The notes below the pieces were generated by a model. That model did not search any database. It was not told the DNA's origin and worked only from the letters and a program-made list of their open reading frames with translations. DNA of 64,000 nt, taken from Halomonas sp. 7T (GTDB lineage: Bacteria > Pseudomonadota > Gammaproteobacteria > Pseudomonadales > Halomonadaceae). This document shows positions 9,060 through 19,000 of this stretch, piece after piece. The translations under genes were made by a program, and so were the position numbers. Numbering within the stretch: position 1 is the first letter of the stretch; each line of letters opens with the position of its first letter. The stretch covers positions 1,860,001-1,924,000 of the forward strand of contig NZ_CP087112.1 in the NCBI RefSeq assembly GCF_025643255.1. Direction: 5' to 3'.

Positions 9060-9791
9060 CTAGAGTAATAGCCCTAATGCCGCCAGCGTACAGAGCGCAA
9101 GCGATGCCCCCTGGAGCATGCGCTTATCCAGACGGTGAGCAATGGCGTCTGCCAGGGCATTACCCATCAGCACTGCAGGCAAAAAGGTGAGCGCCAATTT
9201 AAAATGCCAAACGCTCACCAATCCGGCCAGGGCCAGGGTAGTGAGAGTTAAAAGCGACGTTAATATAAAAAAGGCAGCGAGATTTCCCCGCAGGCGATCC
9301 GGCGAAAATCCGTGCATCAGCAGTACAATAGGCGGGCCGCCGATGGCAGCAACGGTACCAAAGATGCCGGAAAGCACGCCCGCAATAAACAACGAGACAC
9401 GATTAACCGGTAGCGTGAAACGGAAAAACGTTACCAGTACGGCAAACAACACAATCGCAGCAATCAATTTTTCAAGTACCACCATCGGCGCGGCTAGCAA
9501 CAGCCAAATCCCTAAGGCATTGCCCGGCAAACGGCCAATGAGCGCGACACCGATCGCATCTAAACGTACTTCGTGCCAGTAATGGCGCACCATCATTAAA
9601 GACACCGTTAGCCCAAACAGCACCAGGATAACCGGCACTAACCGAGGCTCTAATATCAAGAGCAGCGGCGCACCAACAACCGCCAAACCAAAGCCGGTGG
9701 CTCGTTGAACAAAAGCGCCCAGCAGCAGCACGGCAGAACACGCCAGCCACACGCCTAACGGCATTTCGATCCACTGCAGCAAGCTACTCAT
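9060..9791 (-). CDS. TauE/SafE family membrane transporter
   Basis: A 243-residue inner-membrane protein with about eight hydrophobic segments and the family hallmarks of two repeated halves, including QRATGFG near residue 30 and GTVAAIGGPPIVLL near 145. The TauE/SafE family moves small anions such as sulfite, sulfoacetate or organic acids; the substrate here is unknown. ATG 9791 overlaps the stop of the upstream Bcr/CflA gene as ATGA (9788-9791), so the two are coupled. A GTG six bases upstream is an alternative start. Confidence 0.88.
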   Translation of the reverse strand: MSSLLQWIEMPLGVWLACSAVLLLGAFVQRATGFGLAVVGAPLLLILEPRLVPVILVLFGLTVSLMMVRHYWHEVRLDAIGVALIGRLPGNALGIWLLLAAPMVVLEKLIAAIVLFAVLVTFFRFTLPVNRVSLFIAGVLSGIFGTVAAIGGPPIVLLMHGFSPDRLRGNLAAFFILTSLLTLTTLALAGLVSVWHFKLALTFLPAVLMGNALADAIAHRLDKRMLQGASLALCTLAALGLLL

Positions 9792-10987
9792 CGGCACGGC
9801 GCATTGTCTATTACCGGCGCCTTGGTGAGGAGCCTAACGCCGATATTCCCCAGTAAGGCAGCTCCCAGCATGGTCAGTACCATGGGCCACACGTGCTCTA
9901 CCTGGAACAACCCGACCAACACGCCGGCAAGCGCTCCGCAGCTAAATTGAACGCCGCCCAATAGCGCGGTGGCTGTTGCGCTGATATGCCCAAAGTGATC
10001 TAACAGCGAGGCAATAGCGTTAGGCGTAATTAAACCAATCATCCCAGTGAATAGCATGACCAGCGGCACAACGACATAAATAGAGGCCACATTCAGCGCC
10101 GTAGCAACGACGAGACCCGCCGCGGCTAAGAGTTGAACCGTCAGCCCCAAGCGCAAATTTTGTTGCGGAGTACGCTTTCGCAAAAGGTAAATATTGACGC
10201 GATTTGAGAGCGCAATCATGACCACGTTGACGCCGAACACCAGCGGATAAATGCCCGGCGATAAATCAAAATACTCTAAATAGAGAAATGGCGAAGCGGT
10301 GATAAACGCAAATAGTCCGGCAAACGATGCCGCCACGGCGCAAATATAGCCCATCGCTTCACGATGGCGCAGCACGCTTGCGTAGTTACGCACCACTTGG
10401 CGAGGTGAAGCAGCAGGCAGGCTGGTGTCACGGGTTTCAGGTAGGCGGGTGCCCAACAGCCAAAGTAAAAAGCCCGCATAAGCCGCCAAAAACACAAAAA
10501 TTAGCCACCAATCCGCAATATGGAGCAGTATGCTGCCCACCGCCGGTGCTACCAGTGGCGCCAGCATCATAATCATCGCCATGGTAGACATCACCTTGGC
10601 AGCTTCACGCCCCCTAAAGCAGTCGCGCACAATGGCGGCAGAATTCACGACGCAGGCCCCGCCCCCCAATGCTTGTATAAACCGCCAGACCAGCAGCGAC
10701 CCCAGGCTATCCACCGTAGTAATCATCAAACTGGCGAGCATAAAGACCACCAGCCCGCTGAGTAGCACCGGCTTTCGTCCGTAACGATCCGAGACTGGCC
10801 CAAAGCAGAGCTGCCCAATCGCGAAACCGAATAAGAACATACTGATTGAAAGTTCAGTATGATGAATACTGGCATTAATACTCTCAGCCAGAATGCCGAT
10901 AGCGGGCAAATACGCATCAATGGCAAAGGGGGCAAGCGCGGTATTGGCTGCGACCAATAGCGCTACCCGACGTGGATTTAGCTCCAT
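9788..10987 (-). CDS. Bcr/CflA family multidrug efflux MFS transporter
   Basis: A 399-residue drug:H+ antiporter (12-helix DHA1 type). The N-terminus places AIDAYLPAI in helix 1, the Bcr/CflA hallmark, and the loop 2-3 motif GPVSDRYGRKPV is intact. Start ATG 10987 has AAGGA upstream; an in-frame ATG 60 bp earlier adds non-homologous residues. It is transcribed away from tal and coupled to the TauE/SafE gene. Relatives export bicyclomycin, chloramphenicol or sulfonamides; the actual substrate here is unknown. Confidence 0.9.
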   Translation of the reverse strand: MELNPRRVALLVAANTALAPFAIDAYLPAIGILAESINASIHHTELSISMFLFGFAIGQLCFGPVSDRYGRKPVLLSGLVVFMLASLMITTVDSLGSLLVWRFIQALGGGACVVNSAAIVRDCFRGREAAKVMSTMAMIMMLAPLVAPAVGSILLHIADWWLIFVFLAAYAGFLLWLLGTRLPETRDTSLPAASPRQVVRNYASVLRHREAMGYICAVAASFAGLFAFITASPFLYLEYFDLSPGIYPLVFGVNVVMIALSNRVNIYLLRKRTPQQNLRLGLTVQLLAAAGLVVATALNVASIYVVVPLVMLFTGMIGLITPNAIASLLDHFGHISATATALLGGVQFSCGALAGVLVGLFQVEHVWPMVLTMLGAALLGNIGVRLLTKAPVIDNAPCR

Positions 10988-11126
10988 GGTAATCCTTGGT
11001 TTAAAGCGGCGGCTGGAGAATAAAGATAGGCCGCTAATTATAACCATGTTGAATTGATTTGTCGGTCTCTGTTCGTGGTGCTCGACCCTTGTTAAAGTAC
11101 CTCAACGACAACGCAAGGAGCTACAC

Positions 11127-12065
11127 ATGGCCACTAGCCTACTGATGCAGTTAAAAGAAATGACGACCGTGGTGGCTGACACCGGCGATCTTGAGGCAAT
11201 TCGACGCTTTCAACCGCAGGACGCCACTACGAACCCGTCGCTTATTCTGCAAGCTGCCCAGCAAGAAGATAGGCGCGCACGTCTTGCCAGTATTGCTAAG
11301 GAGAGCAACGGTCTCGACGAGGCCGTTGATCGCGTCGCTGTCGATATTGGCAGTGAAATCAGTGAACTGGTGCCAGGTTACGTTTCCACCGAAGTAAGTG
11401 CTCGCTTATCTTTTGACAAAGAGGCCACCATTGCTAAAGCACACTCGCTGATTGAGCGTTACGCCCAGAAGGGAGTGGGTTCAGAGCGTATTTTGATCAA
11501 AATGGCCTCGACCTGGGAAGGCATACAAGCGGCTCGCCAGCTAGAGCGCGACGGTATTCGCACCAACCTCACCCTGCTATTTGGTTTTGCCCAAGCGCAG
11601 GCCTGCGCAGATGCTGGCGCAACGCTTATTTCACCCTTCGTAGGCCGTATTCTTGACTGGCATAAAGCCAAACACCCCGAGACGGATTTTAGCGGTGCCA
11701 ATGATCCAGGCGTACAGTCTGTTAAGCGCATTTATGACTACTACAAAGGCCACGGCTACCCCACCATCGTCATGGGCGCTAGCTTTAGAAATATTGGTGA
11801 AATTCAGGCACTCGCCGGCTGTGATCGGTTGACGATCTCCCCGGCCCTGCTCAAAGAGCTAGACGAGCTTCAAGGAGAATTGCCACAGCAGCTCATAGCT
11901 CAAGCGTCTAATAAAGCACCCAGTGACGCACTATCACAGGCAGATTTCCGTTGGGCAATGAATGAAGACGAGATGGCGACAGACAAACTGTCAGAAGGTA
12001 TCCGCAAGTTCATGGCCGACCAACGCAAACTCGAAGAGCTGCTGAGCACGCTTCGCAGCCATTAA
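11127..12065 (+). CDS. tal: Transaldolase
   Basis: Cytosolic pentose-phosphate enzyme that moves dihydroxyacetone units between sedoheptulose 7-phosphate and glyceraldehyde 3-phosphate. It has 312 residues, the usual TalB length. The substrate loop DATTNPSLI (32-40) and the Schiff-base lysine in [12 protein letters not shown] (Lys125) are both visible. It has a strong AAGGAG ribosome site and a strong terminator behind it. It faces the rssC-rssB-mlaA block, the same neighbourhood as in Pseudomonas aeruginosa. Confidence 0.97.
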   Translation: MATSLLMQLKEMTTVVADTGDLEAIRRFQPQDATTNPSLILQAAQQEDRRARLASIAKESNGLDEAVDRVAVDIGSEISELVPGYVSTEVSARLSFDKEATIAKAHSLIERYAQKGVGSERILIKMASTWEGIQAARQLERDGIRTNLTLLFGFAQAQACADAGATLISPFVGRILDWHKAKHPETDFSGANDPGVQSVKRIYDYYKGHGYPTIVMGASFRNIGEIQALAGCDRLTISPALLKELDELQGELPQQLIAQASNKAPSDALSQADFRWAMNEDEMATDKLSEGIRKFMADQRKLEELLSTLRSH

Positions 12066-12120
12066 CTCGATGGTTTATCTCTCTTTGCGAAGTTGGTAAC
12101 GCGCCACGCATCAAAATCGA

Positions 12121-12153
12121 AAAGGCTCTCTAAGGAAATCCTAGAGAGCCTTT
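12121..12153 (+). terminator. Terminator after tal
   Basis: A perfect 12-bp stem (AAAGGCTCTCTA / TAGAGAGCCTTT) with a 9-nt loop, followed by TTTTG. It lies between the convergent tal and rssC genes and its A/T-flanked stem could stop transcription from either side. Confidence 0.9.
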
Positions 12154-12196
12154 TGTATTGAAAACTCAACACTTCTCGGCCTTATCGTGAAGCGTC

Positions 12197-12718
12197 TCAG
12201 TGCACCGTTGAGTTTTGCGCCTCCAGCATTTCCACCAGCGGTTGAAACTGTTCACGGTTATGCTCGTTCATGTGCATTAGAATTCGATGGGCCTCTAAAA
12301 TGCGCTCACGCAACCCTTCCTCGTCTGCCGGTTCAGCAGGCAAGTCTTCTAGCGACGTGGTTAGTTTCGACTCCTGCTGCAAAGGCGCTTCCATCAGCGT
12401 GAAAAAGCGCGCAAACCCCATGACATCGAGCATTTGCCGAACATCTGGATTATCAGCAATGATGGTAGGAGGATGCTCTAAGCGACCTTTTACCGCCATC
12501 GCCACTTTAGCAAGAAAGCCTAACGCGGTGGAGTCCACGTTGGTGGCTTCGCGCAAGTCAATCATTACCGCCTGCAATCCTGGCGTTTCAGCAAGGCGTT
12601 GCGCTTGAGTATCAAGCGTCGCACATAGCGTTAAGCGCACATCACCACACAGTTTTAACACAAAAACACCGGAGTCGAACGCCGCCTTAAGACGGCCTTC
12701 TTCAATCAGCATGACCAA
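12197..12718 (-). CDS. rssC: STAS-domain anti-sigma factor antagonist (RssC-like)
   Basis: A 173-residue protein with an N-terminal STAS domain (about 1-105). The phosphorylatable serine region appears as DLREATNVDSTALGFLAKV (Ser near residue 63). A glutamate-rich C-terminal extension of about 65 residues follows. It overlaps the end of rssB by 17 bp (ATG 12718; a second ATG at 12712 is also possible). The pair matches the P. aeruginosa rssB-rssC arrangement, in which the phosphatase and its STAS partner control RpoS output. The role is inferred from that synteny. Confidence 0.8.
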   Translation of the reverse strand: MVMLIEEGRLKAAFDSGVFVLKLCGDVRLTLCATLDTQAQRLAETPGLQAVMIDLREATNVDSTALGFLAKVAMAVKGRLEHPPTIIADNPDVRQMLDVMGFARFFTLMEAPLQQESKLTTSLEDLPAEPADEEGLRERILEAHRILMHMNEHNREQFQPLVEMLEAQNSTVH

Positions 12719-13895
12719 ATCCGCTCACCATCATGATTGTTAGATCATCGGGCAAAGCATCGCGGTCTTGGTTCGCCTCATCGTCTGCATCTCCTTCTAA
12801 CAGAAGGGCATTCGTCTGGGCTAGCCGGTCGCGCAACTGCTCAAGCGTGACACTTTCGCTTACTAGTTGCTCGAGTTCCTTGAGCCGCGTGTCGAGCGTT
12901 TTACCCGGCAGGCATTCCAATACCCCATCTGAACATAGCCATAGCTGAAACTCAGAGGGTAACGCACAGCTGAGTGCAGGATACTCCACATCAGGGAAAA
13001 GACCTACCGGCATTCCCTCCCCGGTTAATCGCACTAGAGAATTCTCTGTTACCAGTAACGGCATCGGCAGCTGTGCTCCGAGCGAATAGTGCAGAGTCTT
13101 GGCCTCATGGTCAATAACCCCCACAAATAAGGTCGCGTGTTTACCGATATCGGTATCCTGCAGCTCCCGGTTCAAAGCGGCTAGCCAGTTAGGCGCCAAT
13201 TGCTCAGGCTGCTGCCCATCCCACTCGCTAAGCCAACGATTACAGAGATACTTTAGCAATACGGTAACAAACGCAGACGACGCTCCATGCCCAGACACAT
13301 CGGCAAAATAGAAGGCACTATAGCGTTCGTTATAGCGCTGGTAATCAAGAAAATCGCCTGACAAATAGAGAGAGGGAGCAAACCAGTAGTCGTAATAGAC
13401 CCCGTTGATAACTTTGGGGCGCACTGGCAGAAGACGTCGCTGAATATGACCGCCGCTCTGCTGATCCATACGGAGCAAAGCCAAATGCGTCTCTAAACTC
13501 TCGTTAAGCTCAGCTAATCGCACTCGGTCACGATCCCGCTCTAGTGCAAGCTGATGCAGCTCAATCGCTTTACGAATCATGCGACGAAGCAGTTCGGCAT
13601 GGCGCAGCGGATGAACAATATAATCCACTAACCCTACATCAATCGCTTTGATCAGATCAGCATCTTGTCGGGTGTCGCTTACCACCAGGGTCGGCAAGCA
13701 TAACGTAAGTTGCGACCACTGCTGACGTGGCACTGCACGTGCGTGTGCCACGATCAGTGCTGTCTCTGCGGGTAATTGCTCAATATTTTCTGCTGCAAAC
13801 ACCGACATTCCATCACAGGTAATCGCTTGTGCCAGTGCATTACGTTCAGGCCCCGGCTCATCAATTACCGCGATCAACTGCTTGGTATGATCCAT
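12702..13895 (-). CDS. rssB: Response regulator with PP2C-like phosphatase (RssB-like), degenerate receiver
   Basis: A 397-residue protein: receiver-like domain (about 5-120), coiled linker (about 125-150) and SpoIIE/PP2C serine phosphatase domain (about 165-395) with GDFLDY, FADVSGHGASSAF and LPDDLTIMMV. In the receiver, the strand that normally ends in the phospho-acceptor Asp reads LIVAHAR (His51), and the conserved Lys-Pro reads HP, so classical phosphorylation seems impossible. Start ATG 13895 has TGAGG upstream and lies 8 bp after mlaA; a TTG at 13907 is the alternative. The neighbour rssC is the likely substrate. Confidence 0.82.
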   Translation of the reverse strand: MDHTKQLIAVIDEPGPERNALAQAITCDGMSVFAAENIEQLPAETALIVAHARAVPRQQWSQLTLCLPTLVVSDTRQDADLIKAIDVGLVDYIVHPLRHAELLRRMIRKAIELHQLALERDRDRVRLAELNESLETHLALLRMDQQSGGHIQRRLLPVRPKVINGVYYDYWFAPSLYLSGDFLDYQRYNERYSAFYFADVSGHGASSAFVTVLLKYLCNRWLSEWDGQQPEQLAPNWLAALNRELQDTDIGKHATLFVGVIDHEAKTLHYSLGAQLPMPLLVTENSLVRLTGEGMPVGLFPDVEYPALSCALPSEFQLWLCSDGVLECLPGKTLDTRLKELEQLVSESVTLEQLRDRLAQTNALLLEGDADDEANQDRDALPDDLTIMMVSGFGHAD

Positions 13896-13903
13896 GCTAG
13901 GCC

Positions 13904-14710
13904 TCAATCGGCGAAATCGTCGTCACCAAAGTCTGTCGCGTCGAATTCAAAATCATCCATGGCGAAAGGATCATCGCCCAGCTCACCATCATTCACCAGG
14001 AATTGACGGCGCTGCAAATATGCATCACGGATAAACCGATAACGATCTCCACGAATCAGCGATTCTTGGTCTAGTAGACCAGCGCGCAAATGGATAATAT
14101 CCAGCGCCGCCAAACCAGCGCGTAGCTGATGGTCATCCATATAGGTAATCGGATGAGCTGCAATATCGAGTGGGAAGCCAGTGGTATCCCTCAGTGTACT
14201 GGGCCCCAACAGCGGAACCACGAGATAGCGCGAGTCATCCCACCCCCAGACAGCTAGCGTTTGACCAAAATCTTCTTCATCAGCGGTAATTTGCATGTGT
14301 GTGGCATAATCTAACAAGCCGCCCACACCGACGGTTGAGTTAATCAAAAACCGTGAAGTCGCTAAACCCGCATTAGCCGGCTTGCCCTGCAAAAGACTAT
14401 TAATAGCGGTACGCACCTCTCCCAAGTTGGAAAAGAAATTACCCACCCCTGTTTGCACCGGCTCTGGGGTCACACTGCGGTAACCTTTAGCTACTGGCTT
14501 TAGCGCGTAGCGGTCTAGCACGTCGTTGAAGGCAAATACACGGCGGTTAAAGCCTTCCCAAGGATCTTCAGGGTGAGCCTCTTCTGCTTCTGCCGTGTTG
14601 ACACTGGTACTCGCACAGCCCCCCATGCTTAGCGTGGCTAGCAGCAATATAGGCAACACTCCTTGGCGCATGCAGCTTGCAGACGCTTGCTTGGCTAACA
14701 ACCTCAGCAT
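13904..14710 (-). CDS. mlaA: MlaA family outer-membrane lipoprotein (VacJ)
   Basis: Outer-membrane component that removes mislocalised phospholipids and passes them to MlaC. The 268-residue precursor has a lipoprotein signal with lipobox LSMGGC (Cys32). The family core runs DPWEGFNRRVFAFND through GVGGLLD and DFGQTLAVWGW to the conserved LLGPSTLRD and PLD. The last 30 residues are an unusual Asp/Phe-rich tail (DDPFAMDDFEFDATDFGDDD). It is upstream of rssB by 8 bp. The rest of the mla system is not in this window. Confidence 0.93.
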   Translation of the reverse strand: MLRLLAKQASASCMRQGVLPILLLATLSMGGCASTSVNTAEAEEAHPEDPWEGFNRRVFAFNDVLDRYALKPVAKGYRSVTPEPVQTGVGNFFSNLGEVRTAINSLLQGKPANAGLATSRFLINSTVGVGGLLDYATHMQITADEEDFGQTLAVWGWDDSRYLVVPLLGPSTLRDTTGFPLDIAAHPITYMDDHQLRAGLAALDIIHLRAGLLDQESLIRGDRYRFIRDAYLQRRQFLVNDGELGDDPFAMDDFEFDATDFGDDDFAD

Positions 14711-14796
14711 GTTAGTTCCTCTCTCAACGTTTTAACGCCTCTTTAATGACCGTCTTTTGATGCCTCTGACGCATAGAAGCATGCATCCGTTGGTGT

Positions 14797-15918
14797 TTAC
14801 TGGCGACGAATGACCACACTACCGGCGCTGTAGCCTGCACCAAAAGAAGAAATAACGCCAATGTCACCGGATGCAAAGTGATCGCGATGAAGGTGGAAAG
14901 CAATAATCGAGCCTGCCGAACTGGTATTTGCATAGCGATCTAAAATGATCGGCGCTTGCTCTTCACTAGGATCTCTCCCTAACACTTTTCGCGCGATAAG
15001 GTCATTCATATGGCGATTAGCTTGATGTAACCACATCCGCGTTAGGTCACTACCCGCAAGTTCTAACGACGCCAAATGATCCGTAATGAGCTGTGCCACC
15101 ATCGGACAGACTTCTCTGAATACTCGCCGTCCTTCTTGCACAAACAGCTTGTCAAGTGCGAGAGGATCGCTATCAGTAACACGATTCAAGAAACCGGCAT
15201 TGTTGCGGATAGCATTGGAAAACTTCGTCACTAGCCGTGTACCCAGTATCTCATAGCGCTGCTCAGCCACAGCACAGGCACTACTTTCCAGTACCATAGC
15301 CGTACAAGCATCGCCGAAAATAAAGTGGCTGTCACGATCTGTGAAGTTTAGATGCGCTGAGCAAATTTCAGGATTAACCACCAGCGCTCTTTTTACACTA
15401 CCCGAGGCAATCGCATTGGCTGCGGTTTCGAGTGCAAATGTGGCCGAGCTGCAAGCGACGTTCATATCAAAGCCATAGCCGCTTGTGCCCAGCGCTTGCT
15501 GAACTTCTACAGCAACGGCTGGATAGGCGCGCTCTAAGTTAGAGCAGGCAACAATGACCAGCTCTATATCACCGGGCGCCACCTGAGCAGCCTCTAACGC
15601 TTGATAGGCCGCTTTAGTGGCCATATCGCACTGAATCGAGGGCTCGTCATTGCGTCGTTCGGGCAGCTTAGGCCGCATCCGTTCAGGGTCAAGGATACCG
15701 GACGCATTCAATACATAGCGGCTTTTAATGCCAGACGCTTTTTCAATGAACTCACTGCTGGAGTGCGCGAGTGGTGATTGCTCTCCGCGCGAAATAGCCT
15801 CGGCATTGCGCAAGTTCTGGCTATCGACCCAAGCATTAAATGCGCCAACCAAGGCCTCATTACCGATGGCGTGTTCCGGCGTATATAGCCCTGTACCGGT
15901 TATCACCACATTCGTCAT
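14797..15918 (-). CDS. Beta-ketoacyl-ACP synthase III-like enzyme
   Basis: A 373-residue thiolase-fold condensing enzyme with a complete KAS III triad: Cys in NVACSSATF, His in LHQANRHM and Asn in RYANTSSAG. It is longer than FabH (about 317) because of an insert at residues about 35-90, which resembles the KAS III-like proteins of pseudomonads that divert acyl-CoA into fatty-acid synthesis. Start ATG 15918 has a strong AAAGGAG. It sits alone between hrpA and mlaA, with 107 bp after hrpA. Its acyl substrate cannot be predicted. Confidence 0.88.
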   Translation of the reverse strand: MTNVVITGTGLYTPEHAIGNEALVGAFNAWVDSQNLRNAEAISRGEQSPLAHSSSEFIEKASGIKSRYVLNASGILDPERMRPKLPERRNDEPSIQCDMATKAAYQALEAAQVAPGDIELVIVACSNLERAYPAVAVEVQQALGTSGYGFDMNVACSSATFALETAANAIASGSVKRALVVNPEICSAHLNFTDRDSHFIFGDACTAMVLESSACAVAEQRYEILGTRLVTKFSNAIRNNAGFLNRVTDSDPLALDKLFVQEGRRVFREVCPMVAQLITDHLASLELAGSDLTRMWLHQANRHMNDLIARKVLGRDPSEEQAPIILDRYANTSSAGSIIAFHLHRDHFASGDIGVISSFGAGYSAGSVVIRRQ

Positions 15919-16025
15919 GCAACTCTCCTTTAAGTAGCCTGCTATCACTGCTGTCCGCGACCATAACCGCAAGCTTACTAGTTGTATTACTGTGTGCGTA
16001 AAAAGCGTGCTGTACCAGCGAAGCT

Positions 16026-19000
16026 CTAAACGCTAATTATCTCTTCCCAGCGCTTTTCAAGGCGCTTAACCGATACCGGTATTTTGGTGCCAAGCTGTTG
16101 TGCAAATAACGAGACCCTAAGCTCTTGAATCCACCATCCAAATGCGACTAATGCGGGGTCTTCTGTGTCGCCTCGGCGCTCGCTTTTGCGACGAGCATCG
16201 AAACGGGCCTCCAGCGCTTGGACATCGTGCATCATCATTTGGTCACGACCACGTTCACGGGCCGCTTTTTCAAGCCGGATAAGCGCCGCTTCGGTATAGC
16301 GCGGGTACTCTGTAAGCCACTCGCCTGCGTCCCGAATAAAGCCTGGGTAAACGAGCCGCTGCATCTGCGCACTCACATCGCTGTAGACCAGCGCTAACGC
16401 AAAGTTAAGCTTTCCTTTAAGGATCTTACTCACTGCTAAGTGCCCCTTTAAGGCAGCTTCAACGTCCTTCAGCAGCGCGCTGGCATGATCAAGCAGTTCA
16501 GACTCAGTGGCTCTTAAGCGTTCGTCAAGCGCACTTGCTGAGCGGGGCAGAGGGTGCTGAGCGACTACCTGCGTGAACACTGCCAGCAGTAAATCATCGA
16601 TCAACGCTTGCTTACTACCCACTTTGGCAAATAGCAGCGCGCACTTTTCCACATCCGGCAGTCGCTTAATGGCTTTGACCTGTTCAGGACGCTTGGCCAT
16701 CGCTAAACGTGCGACCCCTTCTTGATGAGCAGCTTCTGCTTTTGCAGGATGATCAAAAAGGGCTACTTTAAAATCTTTTTCATTGGCGACTAGCGCCGGA
16801 TACGCCTCCACCCGAATACCTGCCTGGGTAGTGACACGGGATTCAGGCAGTGGCTCATCCGGCAATCCATCCAGGGCAGGCGCTTGACTGGCCTGCTCCG
16901 AAAGTGCCTGAGCACCAGCACTCGCTGCGGCTTCAAAGCGTTTTTCAAGCGCTCGCAGGTCACGCCCCTGCCCCAACAGCTCCCCCGAATGATCCACTAC
17001 TTTAATATTCATAAGGAGATGGGGCTCAAGCAAATCTAGGCGCCAGTCATCTGGGTGTACCCGCGTACCTGAACGGCGGCGAATAAATTCAGCCAGCGCT
17101 TCGGTCAGCGGACGTTGATCAGGCACCAGCATTTCCAGCGCTGCATCGACCCAATCGGGTATTGGCACTACCTGACGACGAATACTTTTGGGCAGCGACT
17201 TGAGCAGCGCAATACATTTTTCGCGCAGCAACCCAGGCACCAGCCATTCAAGGGCGTGAACCGGAAGTTGAGGCAACATGGCCGCGGGAACGGTGATGGT
17301 CACGCCATCATCTTCGGCATTGGGGTCAAAATGATAGCTCAGCGGATAAGCAACACCCGCTAACACCAGATGATCCGGATAGTGTGCTTGCGTCACATCG
17401 TCCGCGTGGCGCGCTTTCAGCGCCTGGATATCAAACTTAAGTAGCGCTGGGTCTTCACGCTCGGCTTGCTTACGCCAATGCTCAAACCCTTTACCATTAA
17501 CAATGTGTTCGGGCAGGCGCTCGTCATAAAACGCAAAGAGTTCCTCTTCGTCTACCAGGATATCCCTACGCCTGGCACGGTCTTCAAGTGCTTCAACCTC
17601 TTCAACCAGCGCACGGTTGTGGGCAAAAAACTCACCCTTAGTTTGAAACTCACCCTCTACCAGGGCGCGGCGTATAAACAGCTCCCGCGACTCTCGGGGG
17701 GCGATGGGGCCGTAATGCACCCGGCGCCGAGCGACAATGGGCAAGCCAAATAGCGTGACCTGTTCAAAAGCCACCACCTGAGCACGCTTCATCTCCCAAT
17801 GGGGTTCGCTATAGCTGCGCTTTACTAGATGCGCAGCCTGCGGCTCGATCCACTGCGGCTCGATTTTAGCCACCGTCCGTGCAAAGAGTTTGGTCGTTTC
17901 AATCAGCTCAAACGCTATTACCCATTTAGGTGTCTTTTTTGCCAGCCCAGAGCCTGGATGAATCATAAATTTCCGGTTTCGAGCCCCCAAGTACTCGCGA
18001 TTTTCAAGCAGCGTGCCTACGTTGGATAACAACCCAGACAGCAGCGCCTGATGCAGTTTACCGGAGGTTTTACGGCGTGCTTGCTTGGCCTGCTCCTCAC
18101 TTTCCTCGTCATTGCGCGGCAGTGGCGCGGGCACATCAATCTCCATATCACGCAGCAACTGGCGCAGTTGACGAAAGGTGTCGTGCCATTCGCGGACCCG
18201 CAGGTAATTAATGTAATGGTCGCGACACCAGCGACGTAACTGGTTTCCTGACAACGCCTCGCGGGCGTTTTCAATCCCGTGCCATAAATTTAGCAAGGCG
18301 ACAAAGTCGGAGTCTGGGTCATGCCAGCGCTGGTGGGCCTGATCCGCGGCTTGGCGTTTATCCGCTGGGCGGTCACGCGGGTCTTGAATCGCCAGCGCCG
18401 ATACGACAATCAACACATCGCGAAGGCTGCCCTGCTCGGCTCCCGCCAACACCATTCGCGCCAAACGCGGATCAATGGGCAGTTTGGCTAGCTTTCTACC
18501 CAACGGGCTAAGATGTTGCTGCTCGTCCACGGCGCCCAGTTCAAAGAGCAGTCGGAAACCATCTTTAATGAAGCGGCTATCCGGCGGGTCAACGAAGGGG
18601 AAATCTTCAATATGGCCCAGCTTTAACGCCAGCATGGAAAGAATCACGGAAGCTAAATTGGTGCGCTGTATTTCTGGGTCGGTAAACGCCGGGCGTGAGA
18701 GGTAATCCTCCTCATCGTATAGCCGAATACACGCGCCCTCGGCTACCCGTCCACAGCGCCCTTTGCGCTGATTGGCGCTGGCCTGGCTAATGGGCTCCAC
18801 AGGCAACCGCTGAATTTTTGAGCGGTAACTATAGCGGCTTATGCGCACAAGGCCTGGGTCGATGACATAGCGAATGCCTGGCACCGTCAGCGAGGTTTCG
18901 GCCACGTTGGTCGCAAGCACAATACGCCGGCCACGATGAGGCGCAAACACTCGGTTTTGCTCTTCATTGGATAGGCGCGCATAGAGCGGCAATATCTCGG

